A DNA stretch of 64,000 nt. Origin: Capnocytophaga granulosa ATCC 51502. Its GTDB lineage: Bacteria; Bacteroidota; Bacteroidia; Flavobacteriales; Flavobacteriaceae. Below, in pieces: positions 7,034-16,200 of this stretch. Below the pieces are notes generated by a model. It saw only the letters and a list, made by a program, of their open reading frames with translations. It was not told where the DNA came from and made no database searches. Made by a program: the position numbers and the translations under genes. The DNA is taken from contig NZ_KE150253.1 in assembly GCF_000411115.1 (NCBI RefSeq), forward strand, positions 248,001 to 312,000, in the 5' to 3' direction. The stretch's first letter is position 1. Every line of letters begins with the position of its first letter.

Positions 7034-9004
7034 TTATTCTTCATCACCACCAAGGCTCCACTTAAGCGGAGTGTTGGCGTTAGCAGCAGATACGCGAATG
7101 TATCCTTGCATTTCTTGGTGAAGGGCAGAACAGAAGTCAGTACAGTAGAATGGCCATACCCCTACTTCGGTAGGTTTCCAAACGAGGGTTTTTGTTTGTC
7201 CAGGCATGATAAGTAGTTCTGAATTTTGAGCACCCAATACAGCAAATCCGTGAGGAATATCCCAGTCTTGCTCTACGTTGGTTACGTGGAAGTATACGGT
7301 GTCACCTACTTTGATACCTTCTATGTTGTCAGGAGAGAAGTGGCTACGGATACAAGTCATATATACGTGTACGTTGTTACCTTCTCTTACCACCTTAGCG
7401 TCAGCATCGGTACGAGTTACGTAAGGGTGGTGGTTATCCTTAAGTGAGTAGATCTTAACTTGTTGATCTTTGATTTTTGAAGCTGGAATACCTTGTGCAT
7501 AGTGAGGCTCTCCGATAGTTGGGAAGTCAAGAAGGAGTTCCATCTTGTCACCAGAGATATCGAACAACTGTGCAGATTGGCAAAGCTCAGGACCGGTAGG
7601 GAGGAAGCGGTCTTTGGTAATCTTGTTCATCGCAACGAGATATTTACCGAAAGGCTTACGAGAGTCTCCACCAGGAATCATAAGGTGTCCAGGAGCATAG
7701 TAAGTTGGCTTTCTGTCCAATACTTCCCAAGTACCCACTTTCCATTTGATAACTTCAGAAGAGATAAAGAAAGTAGTATAGGCATTACCTTTGTCGTCAA
7801 ACTCGGTGTGCAATGGGCCAAGACCTGTACTCTTTACTACACCAGCTACTACATCATCCATTTTGATAGTTGGGATACCATATTTTTCACCATCAAAAGC
7901 TTTATTTTCAATAGCTTTTAGCATCTTAGAGAAAGAGTGTACAGTAAGGTCAGAAGAAAGTTTTCCATTACCGATGATGTATTCCCCAGTTGGGTCAACA
8001 TCCACTCCGTGAGGAGATTTTGGAGTAGGAAGTAGGTAAACGAGTCCTGGGAGCTGAGAAGCATCAAGGATTTTTACAGTTTCTACTACTTCACTCTTAC
8101 CTGTGTGTGTTTCATCACTGTAGGTATTGTGGTAGTGAGGAGCTTTCATTTCGGTAAATTTACCTTGTTTGATATAGTCCTCAGCTACTTTCCAGTTGAT
8201 GGCAGCGATGTAGTCATAATCGTTCTGAGAAGCTTCTACTTCCAAGAGGGTGTTAGCTTCCTCAGTGTTATAAGTGGTGAAGAATACCCATCCGTGAGAT
8301 TTACCTTTACCAGAGTGTGCTAAGTCGTAGTTGAACCCTGGCATAAGGATTTGGAACTCAAGGTTCATAGCACCTGAATCAGGATTGATTTTTACGAAAG
8401 AGATTACCCCTTTGAATTTGCCTTTGTAATCCTTAATAGCAACGTCTTCTTGAGGAATAGGCACAGAGAAACGAGTTCCCCCTACGATATACTCAGTATT
8501 TTCGGTAACAAAGGTAGAAGAGTGGTTACCTGCTGCGTTAGGAAGCTCTAAGATTTCTTCTGTTTCGAAAGTCTTAAGGCTGATACGCGCTACACGAGGG
8601 GTGTTATTCGCATTGATAAAGATCCAGCGGCCGTCCACTTCTCCGTTAGTTTGAGAAAGGTCGGGGTGGTGAGTGTCATCCCAAGGAATGAATCCGTGGG
8701 TAGTTTGCAAAAGGGGTTTGGTTTCTTCACTGTAACCATACGCCTTTTCTGGGTCTTGTGAGAACACAGGGATTACTTTAAGGAGTCGTCCTGAAGGAAG
8801 TCCGTAAGTGGCAAGCTGACCACTGAAACCACCTGAAAGGAAAGCATAATACTCATCGTACTCTCCTGGTGCTACATACACCCTTGAGGCAGCATCTGAA
8901 GCTCCCATAGCTCCAGACTTATTGCTATTGCTATTGTTGCCATTTCCACAACTGGCAAGAAAAGCACCAGCAACTGCCAAAGATAACAATTTGCTTGTCT
9001 TCAT
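7034..9004 (-). CDS. nosZ: Nitrous oxide reductase, Sec-dependent (clade II)
   Basis: Periplasmic multicopper enzyme reducing N2O to N2. The N-terminus has a lipoprotein-type Sec signal (MKTSKLLSLAVAGAFLASCG) with no twin-arginine motif, the hallmark of clade II NosZ. The beta-propeller CuZ domain shows histidine landmarks DDTHHPDLS, SPHGVDVDP, GPLHTEFD and EPHYAQ. The C-terminal cupredoxin domain carries the CuA site CTDFCSALHQEM near residue 620. Length is 656 residues, normal for the clade. Hairpins flank it on both sides, so it may be expressed as a monocistronic or processed message. It is preceded by its likely electron donor cytochrome c. Confidence 0.97.
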   Translation of the reverse strand: MKTSKLLSLAVAGAFLASCGNGNNSNSNKSGAMGASDAASRVYVAPGEYDEYYAFLSGGFSGQLATYGLPSGRLLKVIPVFSQDPEKAYGYSEETKPLLQTTHGFIPWDDTHHPDLSQTNGEVDGRWIFINANNTPRVARISLKTFETEEILELPNAAGNHSSTFVTENTEYIVGGTRFSVPIPQEDVAIKDYKGKFKGVISFVKINPDSGAMNLEFQILMPGFNYDLAHSGKGKSHGWVFFTTYNTEEANTLLEVEASQNDYDYIAAINWKVAEDYIKQGKFTEMKAPHYHNTYSDETHTGKSEVVETVKILDASQLPGLVYLLPTPKSPHGVDVDPTGEYIIGNGKLSSDLTVHSFSKMLKAIENKAFDGEKYGIPTIKMDDVVAGVVKSTGLGPLHTEFDDKGNAYTTFFISSEVIKWKVGTWEVLDRKPTYYAPGHLMIPGGDSRKPFGKYLVAMNKITKDRFLPTGPELCQSAQLFDISGDKMELLLDFPTIGEPHYAQGIPASKIKDQQVKIYSLKDNHHPYVTRTDADAKVVREGNNVHVYMTCIRSHFSPDNIEGIKVGDTVYFHVTNVEQDWDIPHGFAVLGAQNSELLIMPGQTKTLVWKPTEVGVWPFYCTDFCSALHQEMQGYIRVSAANANTPLKWSLGGDEE

Positions 9005-9049
9005 AAAAACAATTTATTTAAAAATATATATATATCCTTGAGGGATTAC

Positions 9050-9083
9050 AAAGACTGCCTAAGGCTTTGCTTAAGCAGTCTTT
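9050..9083 (-). terminator. Hairpin between cytochrome c gene and nosZ
   Basis: AAAGACTGC (9050-9058) pairs perfectly with GCAGTCTTT (9075-9083), with AAG/CTT inside. The T-run after the stem on the minus strand is short, so it may be an attenuator or RNA-stabilising hairpin, not a full terminator. Confidence 0.65.
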
Positions 9084-9088
9084 AGGTC

Positions 9089-9613
9089 TTATTCTATCGT
9101 ACGGAAGTACTCTAGGATAGCTCTGGCTTGTTCTTCAGTGAGGTGTTGGTTCGCCATAGGAGCTCCGTTGGCCTCAGCTAAGAGTTGCTTAGCGATAGGG
9201 TCATTGGCAATCATACCTTCTGGGTTAAGAATCATGTTCAATACCCATTCAGGAGCACGTCTTTCCAAGATACCTTTAGGTGCAGGGCCTATGAATTTCT
9301 TAGTAGGCTTGTGGCAAGCAGTACAGTTGAGCTTGAAGAGTTCTTTACCTTTTTCAGCAAGTGCTTGATCAGGAGTAGCTGCAAGAGGAGGGTTTACTGT
9401 CTTTACAGGTCCTATACCCTTATTGCTTAAATCTACATTGGCACCGCCTGCAGGGGCAGCGGGTGTTTCAGCAGGTGCAGCAGGAGCTTCAGTTGTTGTA
9501 TTGGAAGTTGTGGCATTATCAGAAGCGTTGTTTTGTCCATTTCCTGAGCCACCATTACAGCTTACAAGTGCTGTAACAGCCAATACAGAGAGTGTTAGTT
9601 TTAGCGATTTCAT
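9089..9613 (-). CDS. Lipoprotein c-type cytochrome of the nos cluster
   Basis: Predicted monohaem cytochrome c passing electrons to NosZ. The N-terminus is a lipoprotein signal (LAVTALVSCNGG). A low-complexity Ala/Pro/Thr linker covers about residues 25-60. The haem site is CTACHKPTKKFIGP near residue 96, and the probable axial Met is in NGAPMANQHLT. Length is 174 residues. It is the first gene of the nos cluster and has its own -7 box. Similar cytochromes precede clade II nosZ in many Bacteroidota, so the role is well supported by context. Confidence 0.9.
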   Translation of the reverse strand: MKSLKLTLSVLAVTALVSCNGGSGNGQNNASDNATTSNTTTEAPAAPAETPAAPAGGANVDLSNKGIGPVKTVNPPLAATPDQALAEKGKELFKLNCTACHKPTKKFIGPAPKGILERRAPEWVLNMILNPEGMIANDPIAKQLLAEANGAPMANQHLTEEQARAILEYFRTIE

Positions 9614-9641
9614 TAAAATTTATATTTAGTATTTTATGGCA

Positions 9642-9649
9642 CAAAGATA
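9642..9649 (-). promoter_or_regulatory. -7 box TATCTTTG for the nos cluster
   Basis: CAAAGATA on the plus strand lies 29 bases upstream of the cytochrome c start and fits TAnnTTTG. No clear FNR/CRP-type dyad was recognised nearby. Confidence 0.65.
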
Positions 9650-9742
9650 CGAATTTTTTTTTAAAACCACATAATAAAATCCTTTTTTTTATAGTGGTAG
9701 TCAAAACTCAGTACAATGTAGTTGTGAACGAGGTAAAAAGAA

Positions 9743-9778
9743 CAAAAAGCACAGATTAGGCTATGCTGAATCTGTGCT
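9743..9778 (-). terminator. Intrinsic terminator after the roadblock-like gene
   Basis: A perfect 10-bp stem (AGCACAGATT, 9748-9757, with AATCTGTGCT, 9769-9778) is followed on the minus strand by TTTTTG. Confidence 0.88.
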
Positions 9779-9798
9779 CTAAAGCTTCTGTGAGATTT

Positions 9799-10209
9799 TC
9801 AAAGTTGTTCGTCCAATATTGTAGCAAGTGGACGGCTTCTTTCTATGAGCGATCTGGCAATACCTATATTGGCTTTGTCTCTTTCCAAGACAATCACAAT
9901 AAAAAACTTTCCCTTGTTAGAAATTCCAACAACAAAAGTAGCTTTGTTCGTCTCTATAAGAATACTATGGGTTTCGGTAACTCCAGCAGCAGCACATAAG
10001 GCAACCACATGCTTTACTTGATCTACAATAGTACCAAAGAGAGGAGCTACGTTGTTGGCTGTTTCTAACTGTGAATCAAATGAATAACTCCTTGCTATAA
10101 TGGTACTATCAGAAGATTTGAGGATACCACAAAAACGAAAACCTGATAATTTGTTTTTCACATCTTCACAAAGGTCATTGAGAGCTTGTTGTATTTCGAT
10201 ACCTGTCAT
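9799..10209 (-). CDS. Roadblock/LC7-like small protein
   Basis: A 136-residue cytosolic protein. An N-terminal helix is followed by alternating strand and helix segments (FRFCGILKSSDSTIIAR, then a long helix near residues 50-72, then TFVVGISNKGKFFIVIVLE). This pattern resembles roadblock/LC7 domains that dimerise and often serve bacterial small GTPases or motility switches. The family call comes from fold-like pattern, not a signature residue. It stands alone between its own promoter (10241-10248) and terminator (9743-9778). Confidence 0.5.
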   Translation of the reverse strand: MTGIEIQQALNDLCEDVKNKLSGFRFCGILKSSDSTIIARSYSFDSQLETANNVAPLFGTIVDQVKHVVALCAAAGVTETHSILIETNKATFVVGISNKGKFFIVIVLERDKANIGIARSLIERSRPLATILDEQL

Positions 10210-10240
10210 AAGAATTGGTTTTTTTGATATTATTCAAATG

Positions 10241-10248
10241 CAAATATA
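10241..10248 (-). promoter_or_regulatory. -7 box TATATTTG for the roadblock-like gene
   Basis: CAAATATA on the plus strand, 32 bases upstream of the start codon, matches TAnnTTTG on the minus strand. Confidence 0.6.
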
Positions 10249-10304
10249 AGAATAAAATACGTAGAATTGGTTTTGTTTAATATTGTTTTAACTTTTATTA
10301 TTTA

Positions 10305-11429
10305 TTATTCACTCATTACTAATTTATAGACTGCCTCGTACATAGGTATGATCTTCGCCTCATCAAAGAGGGAGGCCTCCGCAAAGGCTTGTGCCTTAAA
10401 CTTGGCAAGGGTTTCCTTATCGTGTAGAATCACAAGGGCATTGCGAGCCATGTCCTCTATATTGCCCACAGGGCTGAGAAAGCCTGATACGCCCTGCTTA
10501 TTCACCTCAGGAATACCCCCTGCATTGCTGGAGATAACGGGTACCCCCTCGGCCATGGCCTCAAGGGCAGCTAGGCCAAAGCTCTCGGACTCCGAAGGGA
10601 GCAGGAATAGGTCGCTAGAACAGAGAATATCATTGACATCTAAGTAGTTACCTAGGAAATTGACATAGTTCTGTATTTCCAAGTCGTGGGCGAGGGCTTG
10701 GGCGTTTTCCCTATCAGGGCCATCGCCAACCATGATCAGTCGTGCTTTCTTGTGCTGGAGTACTTTGTGGAAGACGCGCACCACATCGCAGGCTCTTTTG
10801 ACCTTGCGGAAGTTGCTCACATGGGTGAGGATTACCTCGTCGGGGTTGGCCAGCATGGCTCGGTGGCAGGTCTTTGGGTGCTGCTTTTTCTTTTCTATAT
10901 TGATAAAATTGGGAATGACATTGATATGTTTCTGCACATCAAAGAGTTCGTAGGTCATCTCCCTTAGGCTATATGAGACAGCAGTTACGGCATCGGAGGC
11001 ATTGATACTGAAATTGACAGCCGTCTTGTAATAAGGGTGGTTACCCACCAGGGTAATATCGGTGCCGTGCAGGGTGGTGATAATCTTCACGTCCAAGCCT
11101 TCTTTTTCTAGGATTTGCTTGGCCATGTAGGCTGTATAAGCATGAGGAATGGCGTAGTGGGCGTGGATAATATCTATATTGTACTCCCTTACTACCTCCA
11201 CCATCTTGCTTGAGAGAGCCAGTTCGTAGGGCTGATAACGGAACAAAGGGTATTCCTCCACATACACCTGATGTAAGTGGATATTCTTATGGAAAGCAGA
11301 GAGCCTTACAGGCTGTCCGTAGGTAATAAAGTGTATCTGATAGCCTTTTTGGGCAAGGGCGACCCCCAACTCAGTGGCAACCACCCCACTTCCACCAAAA
11401 GTGGAATAACAAACAATAGCGATGTTCAT
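10305..11429 (-). CDS. bshA: N-acetyl-alpha-D-glucosaminyl L-malate synthase BshA
   Basis: GT-B retaining glycosyltransferase (GT4) that joins UDP-GlcNAc to L-malate, the first step of bacillithiol synthesis. The N-terminus [22 protein letters not shown] is the typical BshA glycine loop. The EX7E donor-site motif is [19 protein letters not shown] near residue 282, with the GGIPEV loop after it. The 374-residue length is normal. Low-molecular-weight thiol synthesis fits with oxyR and msrA in the same window. A word repeat separates it from the upstream tsaD gene. Confidence 0.93.
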   Translation of the reverse strand: MNIAIVCYSTFGGSGVVATELGVALAQKGYQIHFITYGQPVRLSAFHKNIHLHQVYVEEYPLFRYQPYELALSSKMVEVVREYNIDIIHAHYAIPHAYTAYMAKQILEKEGLDVKIITTLHGTDITLVGNHPYYKTAVNFSINASDAVTAVSYSLREMTYELFDVQKHINVIPNFINIEKKKQHPKTCHRAMLANPDEVILTHVSNFRKVKRACDVVRVFHKVLQHKKARLIMVGDGPDRENAQALAHDLEIQNYVNFLGNYLDVNDILCSSDLFLLPSESESFGLAALEAMAEGVPVISSNAGGIPEVNKQGVSGFLSPVGNIEDMARNALVILHDKETLAKFKAQAFAEASLFDEAKIIPMYEAVYKLVMSE

Positions 11430-11437
11430 TTTTATAG

Positions 11438-11493
11438 TTGTTAGTCATTAGTCATTAGTCACTTGTCATTAGTCACTTGTCATTAGTCACTAA
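11438..11493. repeat. Intergenic word repeat (GTCATTA/GTCACTT) running into the tsaD stop codon
   Basis: Six to seven imperfect tandem 7-9 base words, alternating TTAGTCA and CTTGTCA, fill the gap between bshA and tsaD. The last words encode the final Ser-Asp-stop of TsaD. Confidence 0.8.
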
Positions 11494-12508
11494 AGCTGTA
11501 TCTGGCTTGTGCCGTTACGTGCATATCGGCAAAGTCTTTTTGTAAATATTTGAAATAGGCGGCAATACCGATCATAGCGGCATTGTCGGTACAGTATTGG
11601 AACTGGGGGAGGAAGACCTCCCAGTGGTATTTTTGAGCGTATTGCTGGAGCGTTTTCCTCAGACCAGAGTTGGCACAGACGCCACCACCTATGGCCACTT
11701 GGCGGATACCTGTCTCAGTTACTGCCTTCTTGAGCTTGCGCATAAGGATTTCAATAATGGTATATTGTACCGAGGCACAGATGTCGGCCATGTGCGTTGG
11801 GACAAAATTGGGATCGTCCTTTTCCTGTTTTTGGATAAAATAGAGCACCGCCGTTTTCAGTCCTGAGAAACTGAAATTCAGCCCCTCTACCTTTGGAATA
11901 GGGAAGGGGAAGGCATGTGGATTACCCTGCTGGGCATATTGGTCAATGAGTGGGCCTCCTGGGTAGGGGAGTCCTAATAGCTTGGCTGTCTTGTCAAAGG
12001 CCTCTCCTGTGGCATCATCTTGGGTTTCCCCTAGCACTTCCATAGAAAAGTAATCATTCACACGAAGGATTTGGGTATGTCCGCCGCTTATGGTCATGGC
12101 CAAAAAGGGGAAGGAGGGTTTGCTCTGGCCTTCGTCAATAAAGTGGGAGAGGATATGCCCCTGCAAGTGATTGACTTCCACTAGAGGAATCCCCAAAGAG
12201 AGCGCCAAGGACTTAGCGAAAGATACGCCCACCAGTAGGGAGCCTTGTAGCCCTGGCCCACGGGTAAAGCCAATGGCCGAGAGTTGCTCCTTAGCCACTC
12301 CTGCGCGCTGCAAGGCTTGATGCACCACGGGAATGATGTTCTGCTGGTGGGCACGGGAGGCCAACTCAGGCACTACTCCACCATATTCCTCGTGTATCTT
12401 TTGGCTGGCAATGACATTGGAGAGGACTTTATCGCCCAGCATAACCGCTGCCGAGGTGTCATCGCAAGAGGATTCTATAGCCAATATATAAGGTATATCT
12501 GTCTGCAT
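11483..12508 (-). CDS. tsaD: tRNA N6-threonylcarbamoyladenosine transferase TsaD
   Basis: Catalytic subunit transferring the threonylcarbamoyl group to A37 of ANN-reading tRNAs, in the cytosol with TsaB/TsaE. It has the ASKHA fold with AIESSCDDTSAAV near residue 10. The metal-binding histidines are in EVNHLQGHILSHF near residue 108. MTISGGHTQI, FSFSGLKTAV and GGVCANSGLR are family landmarks. Length is 341 residues. The C-terminal two codons belong to the word repeat. Confidence 0.97.
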   Translation of the reverse strand: MQTDIPYILAIESSCDDTSAAVMLGDKVLSNVIASQKIHEEYGGVVPELASRAHQQNIIPVVHQALQRAGVAKEQLSAIGFTRGPGLQGSLLVGVSFAKSLALSLGIPLVEVNHLQGHILSHFIDEGQSKPSFPFLAMTISGGHTQILRVNDYFSMEVLGETQDDATGEAFDKTAKLLGLPYPGGPLIDQYAQQGNPHAFPFPIPKVEGLNFSFSGLKTAVLYFIQKQEKDDPNFVPTHMADICASVQYTIIEILMRKLKKAVTETGIRQVAIGGGVCANSGLRKTLQQYAQKYHWEVFLPQFQYCTDNAAMIGIAAYFKYLQKDFADMHVTAQARYSFSD

Positions 12509-12552
12509 AAAAGAGGCTTGTTTTCAGAAGGCGAAGGTACAAAAAATAAGAA

Positions 12553-13101
12553 TTAGAACAGTGTCACAATCCCGATCCCGATATGAGGCATGAAGGAGGT
12601 ACGTTCAATCTCTACTCTGTCTTTTTCATAGTTTCCATAGATGGCATTAACCCCTAAAGAAATATAAGGCTTGGTACGCTCGCTGGCTAAGGAAAGGAAA
12701 TAAGTCTGTACCTCTGTGCCTGCTCTGAAGAAGCCCCAATCGGCAAGGGCGTCCTTATCGGGGCCGCCTATAAGTAGGTGGGTTTGGGAATGTAAGGCTA
12801 TTTTCTCGCTGGTATAAAACCTGAAATTACCATTAAGTCCAAAGCCTGTGCTAAAGGAGCGTGCTTTCTCGTTGCGCTCATCATGGAAAGCAATATGACC
12901 AAACTCTACAATAAAGCCTAAGCGGAATTTCTCAGAAAAGCGATAGCCTATGCCCAAGTCTAAGTTGATTTGTCGCATAGCCCATTCATTTTTTAGAAAG
13001 TTACTCCCAAAAGACAACTGATCCTCATGGTAGATGCCCCTTTGGGCAAAGCCAATATGGCCTAAGCATAACGCCAAAGTGGAGAACAAAATTTTCTTCA
13101 T
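12553..13101 (-). CDS. Small outer-membrane beta-barrel-like protein, unknown
   Basis: A 182-residue secreted protein. The start at 13101 gives a signal peptide (MKKILFSTLALCLGHIGFAQ). An upstream in-frame ATG at 13257 would pass through the gene's own promoter and is rejected. The mature part has alternating hydrophobic strands with aromatic ends (YRFSEKFRLGFIVEFGHIAF, FGLNGNFRFYTSEKIALHS) and ends VTLF, an outer-membrane barrel signature. It resembles short OmpA-like or porin-family barrels of Bacteroidota. No specific function is recognised. It is divergent from tamB. Confidence 0.7.
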   Translation of the reverse strand: MKKILFSTLALCLGHIGFAQRGIYHEDQLSFGSNFLKNEWAMRQINLDLGIGYRFSEKFRLGFIVEFGHIAFHDERNEKARSFSTGFGLNGNFRFYTSEKIALHSQTHLLIGGPDKDALADWGFFRAGTEVQTYFLSLASERTKPYISLGVNAIYGNYEKDRVEIERTSFMPHIGIGIVTLF

Positions 13102-13130
13102 AAAATAATTGTTTATGTTTTTGATGGGGG

Positions 13131-13138
13131 CAAAGATA
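13131..13138 (-). promoter_or_regulatory. -7 box TATCTTTG for the barrel gene
   Basis: CAAAGATA on the plus strand, 30 bases upstream of the start at 13101. It supports the short start choice for this gene. Confidence 0.65.
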
Positions 13139-13194
13139 ATAAAAATAATTGTTATTTTTTTCTTTTTGAAAGACAAATGAATCATTTTTTGTTG

Positions 13195-13202
13195 TACTTT
13201 TG
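13195..13202 (+). promoter_or_regulatory. -7 box TACTTTTG for tamB
   Basis: Exact TAnnTTTG match followed by TGCC, a frequent sequence after this box. It lies inside the longest open frame of tamB, which argues against the ATG at 13177. Confidence 0.65.
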
Positions 13203-13260
13203 TGCCAAATTTCGTACTATCTTCTTGCCAGAGAGGAAGAAGACAAAAAAAGAGCAAAAG

Positions 13261-16200
13261 GTGGCATACAAAATCTTTCGTATAGTCAAGATAGTTCTCA
13301 AGACTTTTATTTATATACTGATATTCACACTTTTACTACTGATGTTACCTGCGGTACAGACTAAGTTGGCCACTTGGGTAATGCAGCGTATCAATGAGGA
13401 TTACAAGGTAGATATTCAGGTGGAGCGTGTATCTATAAGCCTTACGGGTATGGTGGGATTGGACGGAGTGCTTATCCGTGATCACCACCAGGATACCCTT
13501 ATTGCAGCGCATGAGATACGTACCCCTTTGCTGGATCTCAAGGCGGTGATGAACGGCAATCTTATCTTCTCCAATATAGAGGCCGATGGACTTATGATGG
13601 ATATGAAGACCTATAAGGGGGATACCTTGTCCAACTTGGACGTGTTTGTCTCTCGTTTTGATAGTGGAGAGCCGCCCAGTAAAGAGCCTTTTATCATGAG
13701 AGCCAATACTATAAGGCTCAAAAATGGTTACTTCCGTGTGTGTGATTTCAATACTATCGCAGGCGAAAGTCCTATACTAGTCGAGGTAGAGGGGATTGCC
13801 GGGCAAATCTCCGATTTCGAGATTGTGGATTCCGATGTCAAGCTACAGATGAAGCACGGCTCACTGCTCTATGGCAAGCATCTCAAAGTAGATGATTTTT
13901 CTACTAATTTCCACTATGCCGATACACTGATCTCTATAGATAAAACACTGCTTAAGACACCTTTTTCTACCATAGATGCCGACCTAAGTTTTGCTCCCTA
14001 TGAGGGAAGTTATGCCGATTTCTTGAACAAAGTAACGCTCAAGGCGACCCTGAGAAACTCGCTTATTAGTACCAATGACCTCAATGGATTCTATAATGGT
14101 TTTGCCATGGAAAAAACTCTAGAGGCCGAAGGAGAGCTTTCGGGAACACTTAATAATCTTTCTATCAAGGATATACATCTGTATCATGAGAGTACGGCTA
14201 TAGAGGGAGAAGGAATATTACTTAAGAATGCTTTTTCTCCTGAAAAAGACTTTGTCTTTTGGGGGAATTTCCCGCACTTTTCTTCTTCCTATGGGGATAT
14301 TGCTGCACTCATGCCCAAGGTATTAGGGGAGAGCCTCCCAGAGGATTTGCGCTACTTTGGACTCTTTGAAGGGCAGGCGGAACTGACCTACACTACCCGC
14401 GACTTGCTTATAGATGCCGATGTCTTTACCCAGCGGGGCGACTTTATCCTCAGTGGCTCATTCTATAACCTGAAAGACCTAGCGGAGGCAACTTACAAGG
14501 GCAAGCTGGATACCTACCAGCTGAAGGTGGGAGAACTCTTTAAAATTACAGACCTAGGGGATATTTCGGCAAGTCTGCAATTTGTGGGTAAGGGGTTGGA
14601 TTTTAATAAGTTGGATAAGCTCTCCTTGCATGGACAGGTACATTCGGCACTCTATAACAACTATCTATACAAGGATATAAAGCTCGATGCAGAATATTTC
14701 CAAAAGAAAATTAGGGCAACCGCTTCCATAGGCGACGATAATCTCCAGATGGATTTCAAAGGCATGGCCGATATTACTTCTTCTCAGCGCTCCAATTATA
14801 CGCTCTCAGGAGAGATGAAGTATATAGACCTCAAGGCTTTGGGATTTATACAAAAAGACTCTATTGCCAAGGTGAAGGGGAATATAGACCTAGATATCAC
14901 AGGCAATAGCTTAGACAATATGGTGGGGCGAGTACTGCTCAAGAATGCATCTTACCAAAAGAATGACCAGACCTACAACTTTGCCGATTTTGCGATCAAT
15001 ATACAGAAGGACACTACCAGCCTGCGTACCATTACTCTAGAGTCTACCGATATTATTTCGGGTAAAATACAAGGAGAGTTCAAGTTTGCCCAAATAGGTC
15101 AGGTCTTGGTCAATACCCTTGCTTATGGATTTGAAAACTATAAGCCTTTCAAGGTGATGCAAGGACAGTACTTGACTTTTGATTTTAAGATCTACAACAA
15201 GATTATCGAACTATTCTTACCAGAACTCTCTTTTGCTCCAAATACCTTTATTCGAGGGAAATTGGTAGGGGACGAACATGATTTTAAGCTCAATTTCCGT
15301 TCGCCCTATATCAATATCTCAGACTATTCGCTGCGTGGGGTCAATCTGGAGTATGACAAGAAGAACCCAACTTATAGGTCGCTGGTGCAAATATCCAGCC
15401 TCCAGAACCCTTATTACAAGATAGAGGAGTTCAATATGGTCAATACTTCCGTGAATGATACGCTCTTTTTCCAGACAGAATTCAAGGGAGGGCGTAACTC
15501 CGAGGACGATTATAACCTTAGGTTCTACCATACCATTAACCCAAAGCGTGAGTCGGAAGTGGGTATTAAGCCTTCTTCATATATCCTCTTCAAGGGTAAT
15601 GAGTGGAAGATAGACAAGGATAGGGAGAACAAAGTGGTGATTAACCGCAAGATGGATTCGTTGCAAATACGTCCTATTTCCCTCCGTCATGGAGAGGAAT
15701 CCATCTCTGTCAATGGAAGAATAGCAAAGGAAAACAACTACAAAGACCTACATTTGGTCTTTGACAAGGTGGATATTGATAAGATTATTCCCACTATGGA
15801 CAACCTCAGTGTGGGTGGACAGCTCAACGGCCATTTGTCCCTAGTGCAGCAGAAGGAAAAGTACTATCCTACAGCCGACTTGAGCCTTAAGCAATTGGTA
15901 TTGAACAAATACGACTTAGGAGATTTACAGGCCAGTATCGTAGGTGATGAGAGTCTTTCTTCCTTCAAGGCCAGTTTGGAGTTCTTCAACCTCTTAGGTG
16001 AGGGGCTTCAGCTCTATGGGAAAATCTTTCTCAAGGATAACAAGACATATTTAGACTTACAGAGCTATATCACTGAACTGAACTTGGCACCTTTTGCACC
16101 TTTTACTCAGGATATACTCTCTAACCTACATGGGGCACTGACAGGACAGGCCAAGGTAACAGGCCTTTTGACCAAACCCCAGATAGAAGGTGATTTCGTC

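Noticed and set aside
11438..11493. CRISPR-like array
   Set aside because: Words of 7-9 bases are directly tandem, imperfect and without unique spacers; no cas genes are in the window.
13102..13257. Upstream in-frame start for the barrel protein
   Set aside because: It would hide the signal peptide and span the gene's own -7 box at 13131-13138.
13177..13260. ATG at 13177 as the tamB start
   Set aside because: A TACTTTTG -7 box lies at 13195-13202 within it, so a transcript would start downstream. The encoded residues also do not look like the family's N-terminus.
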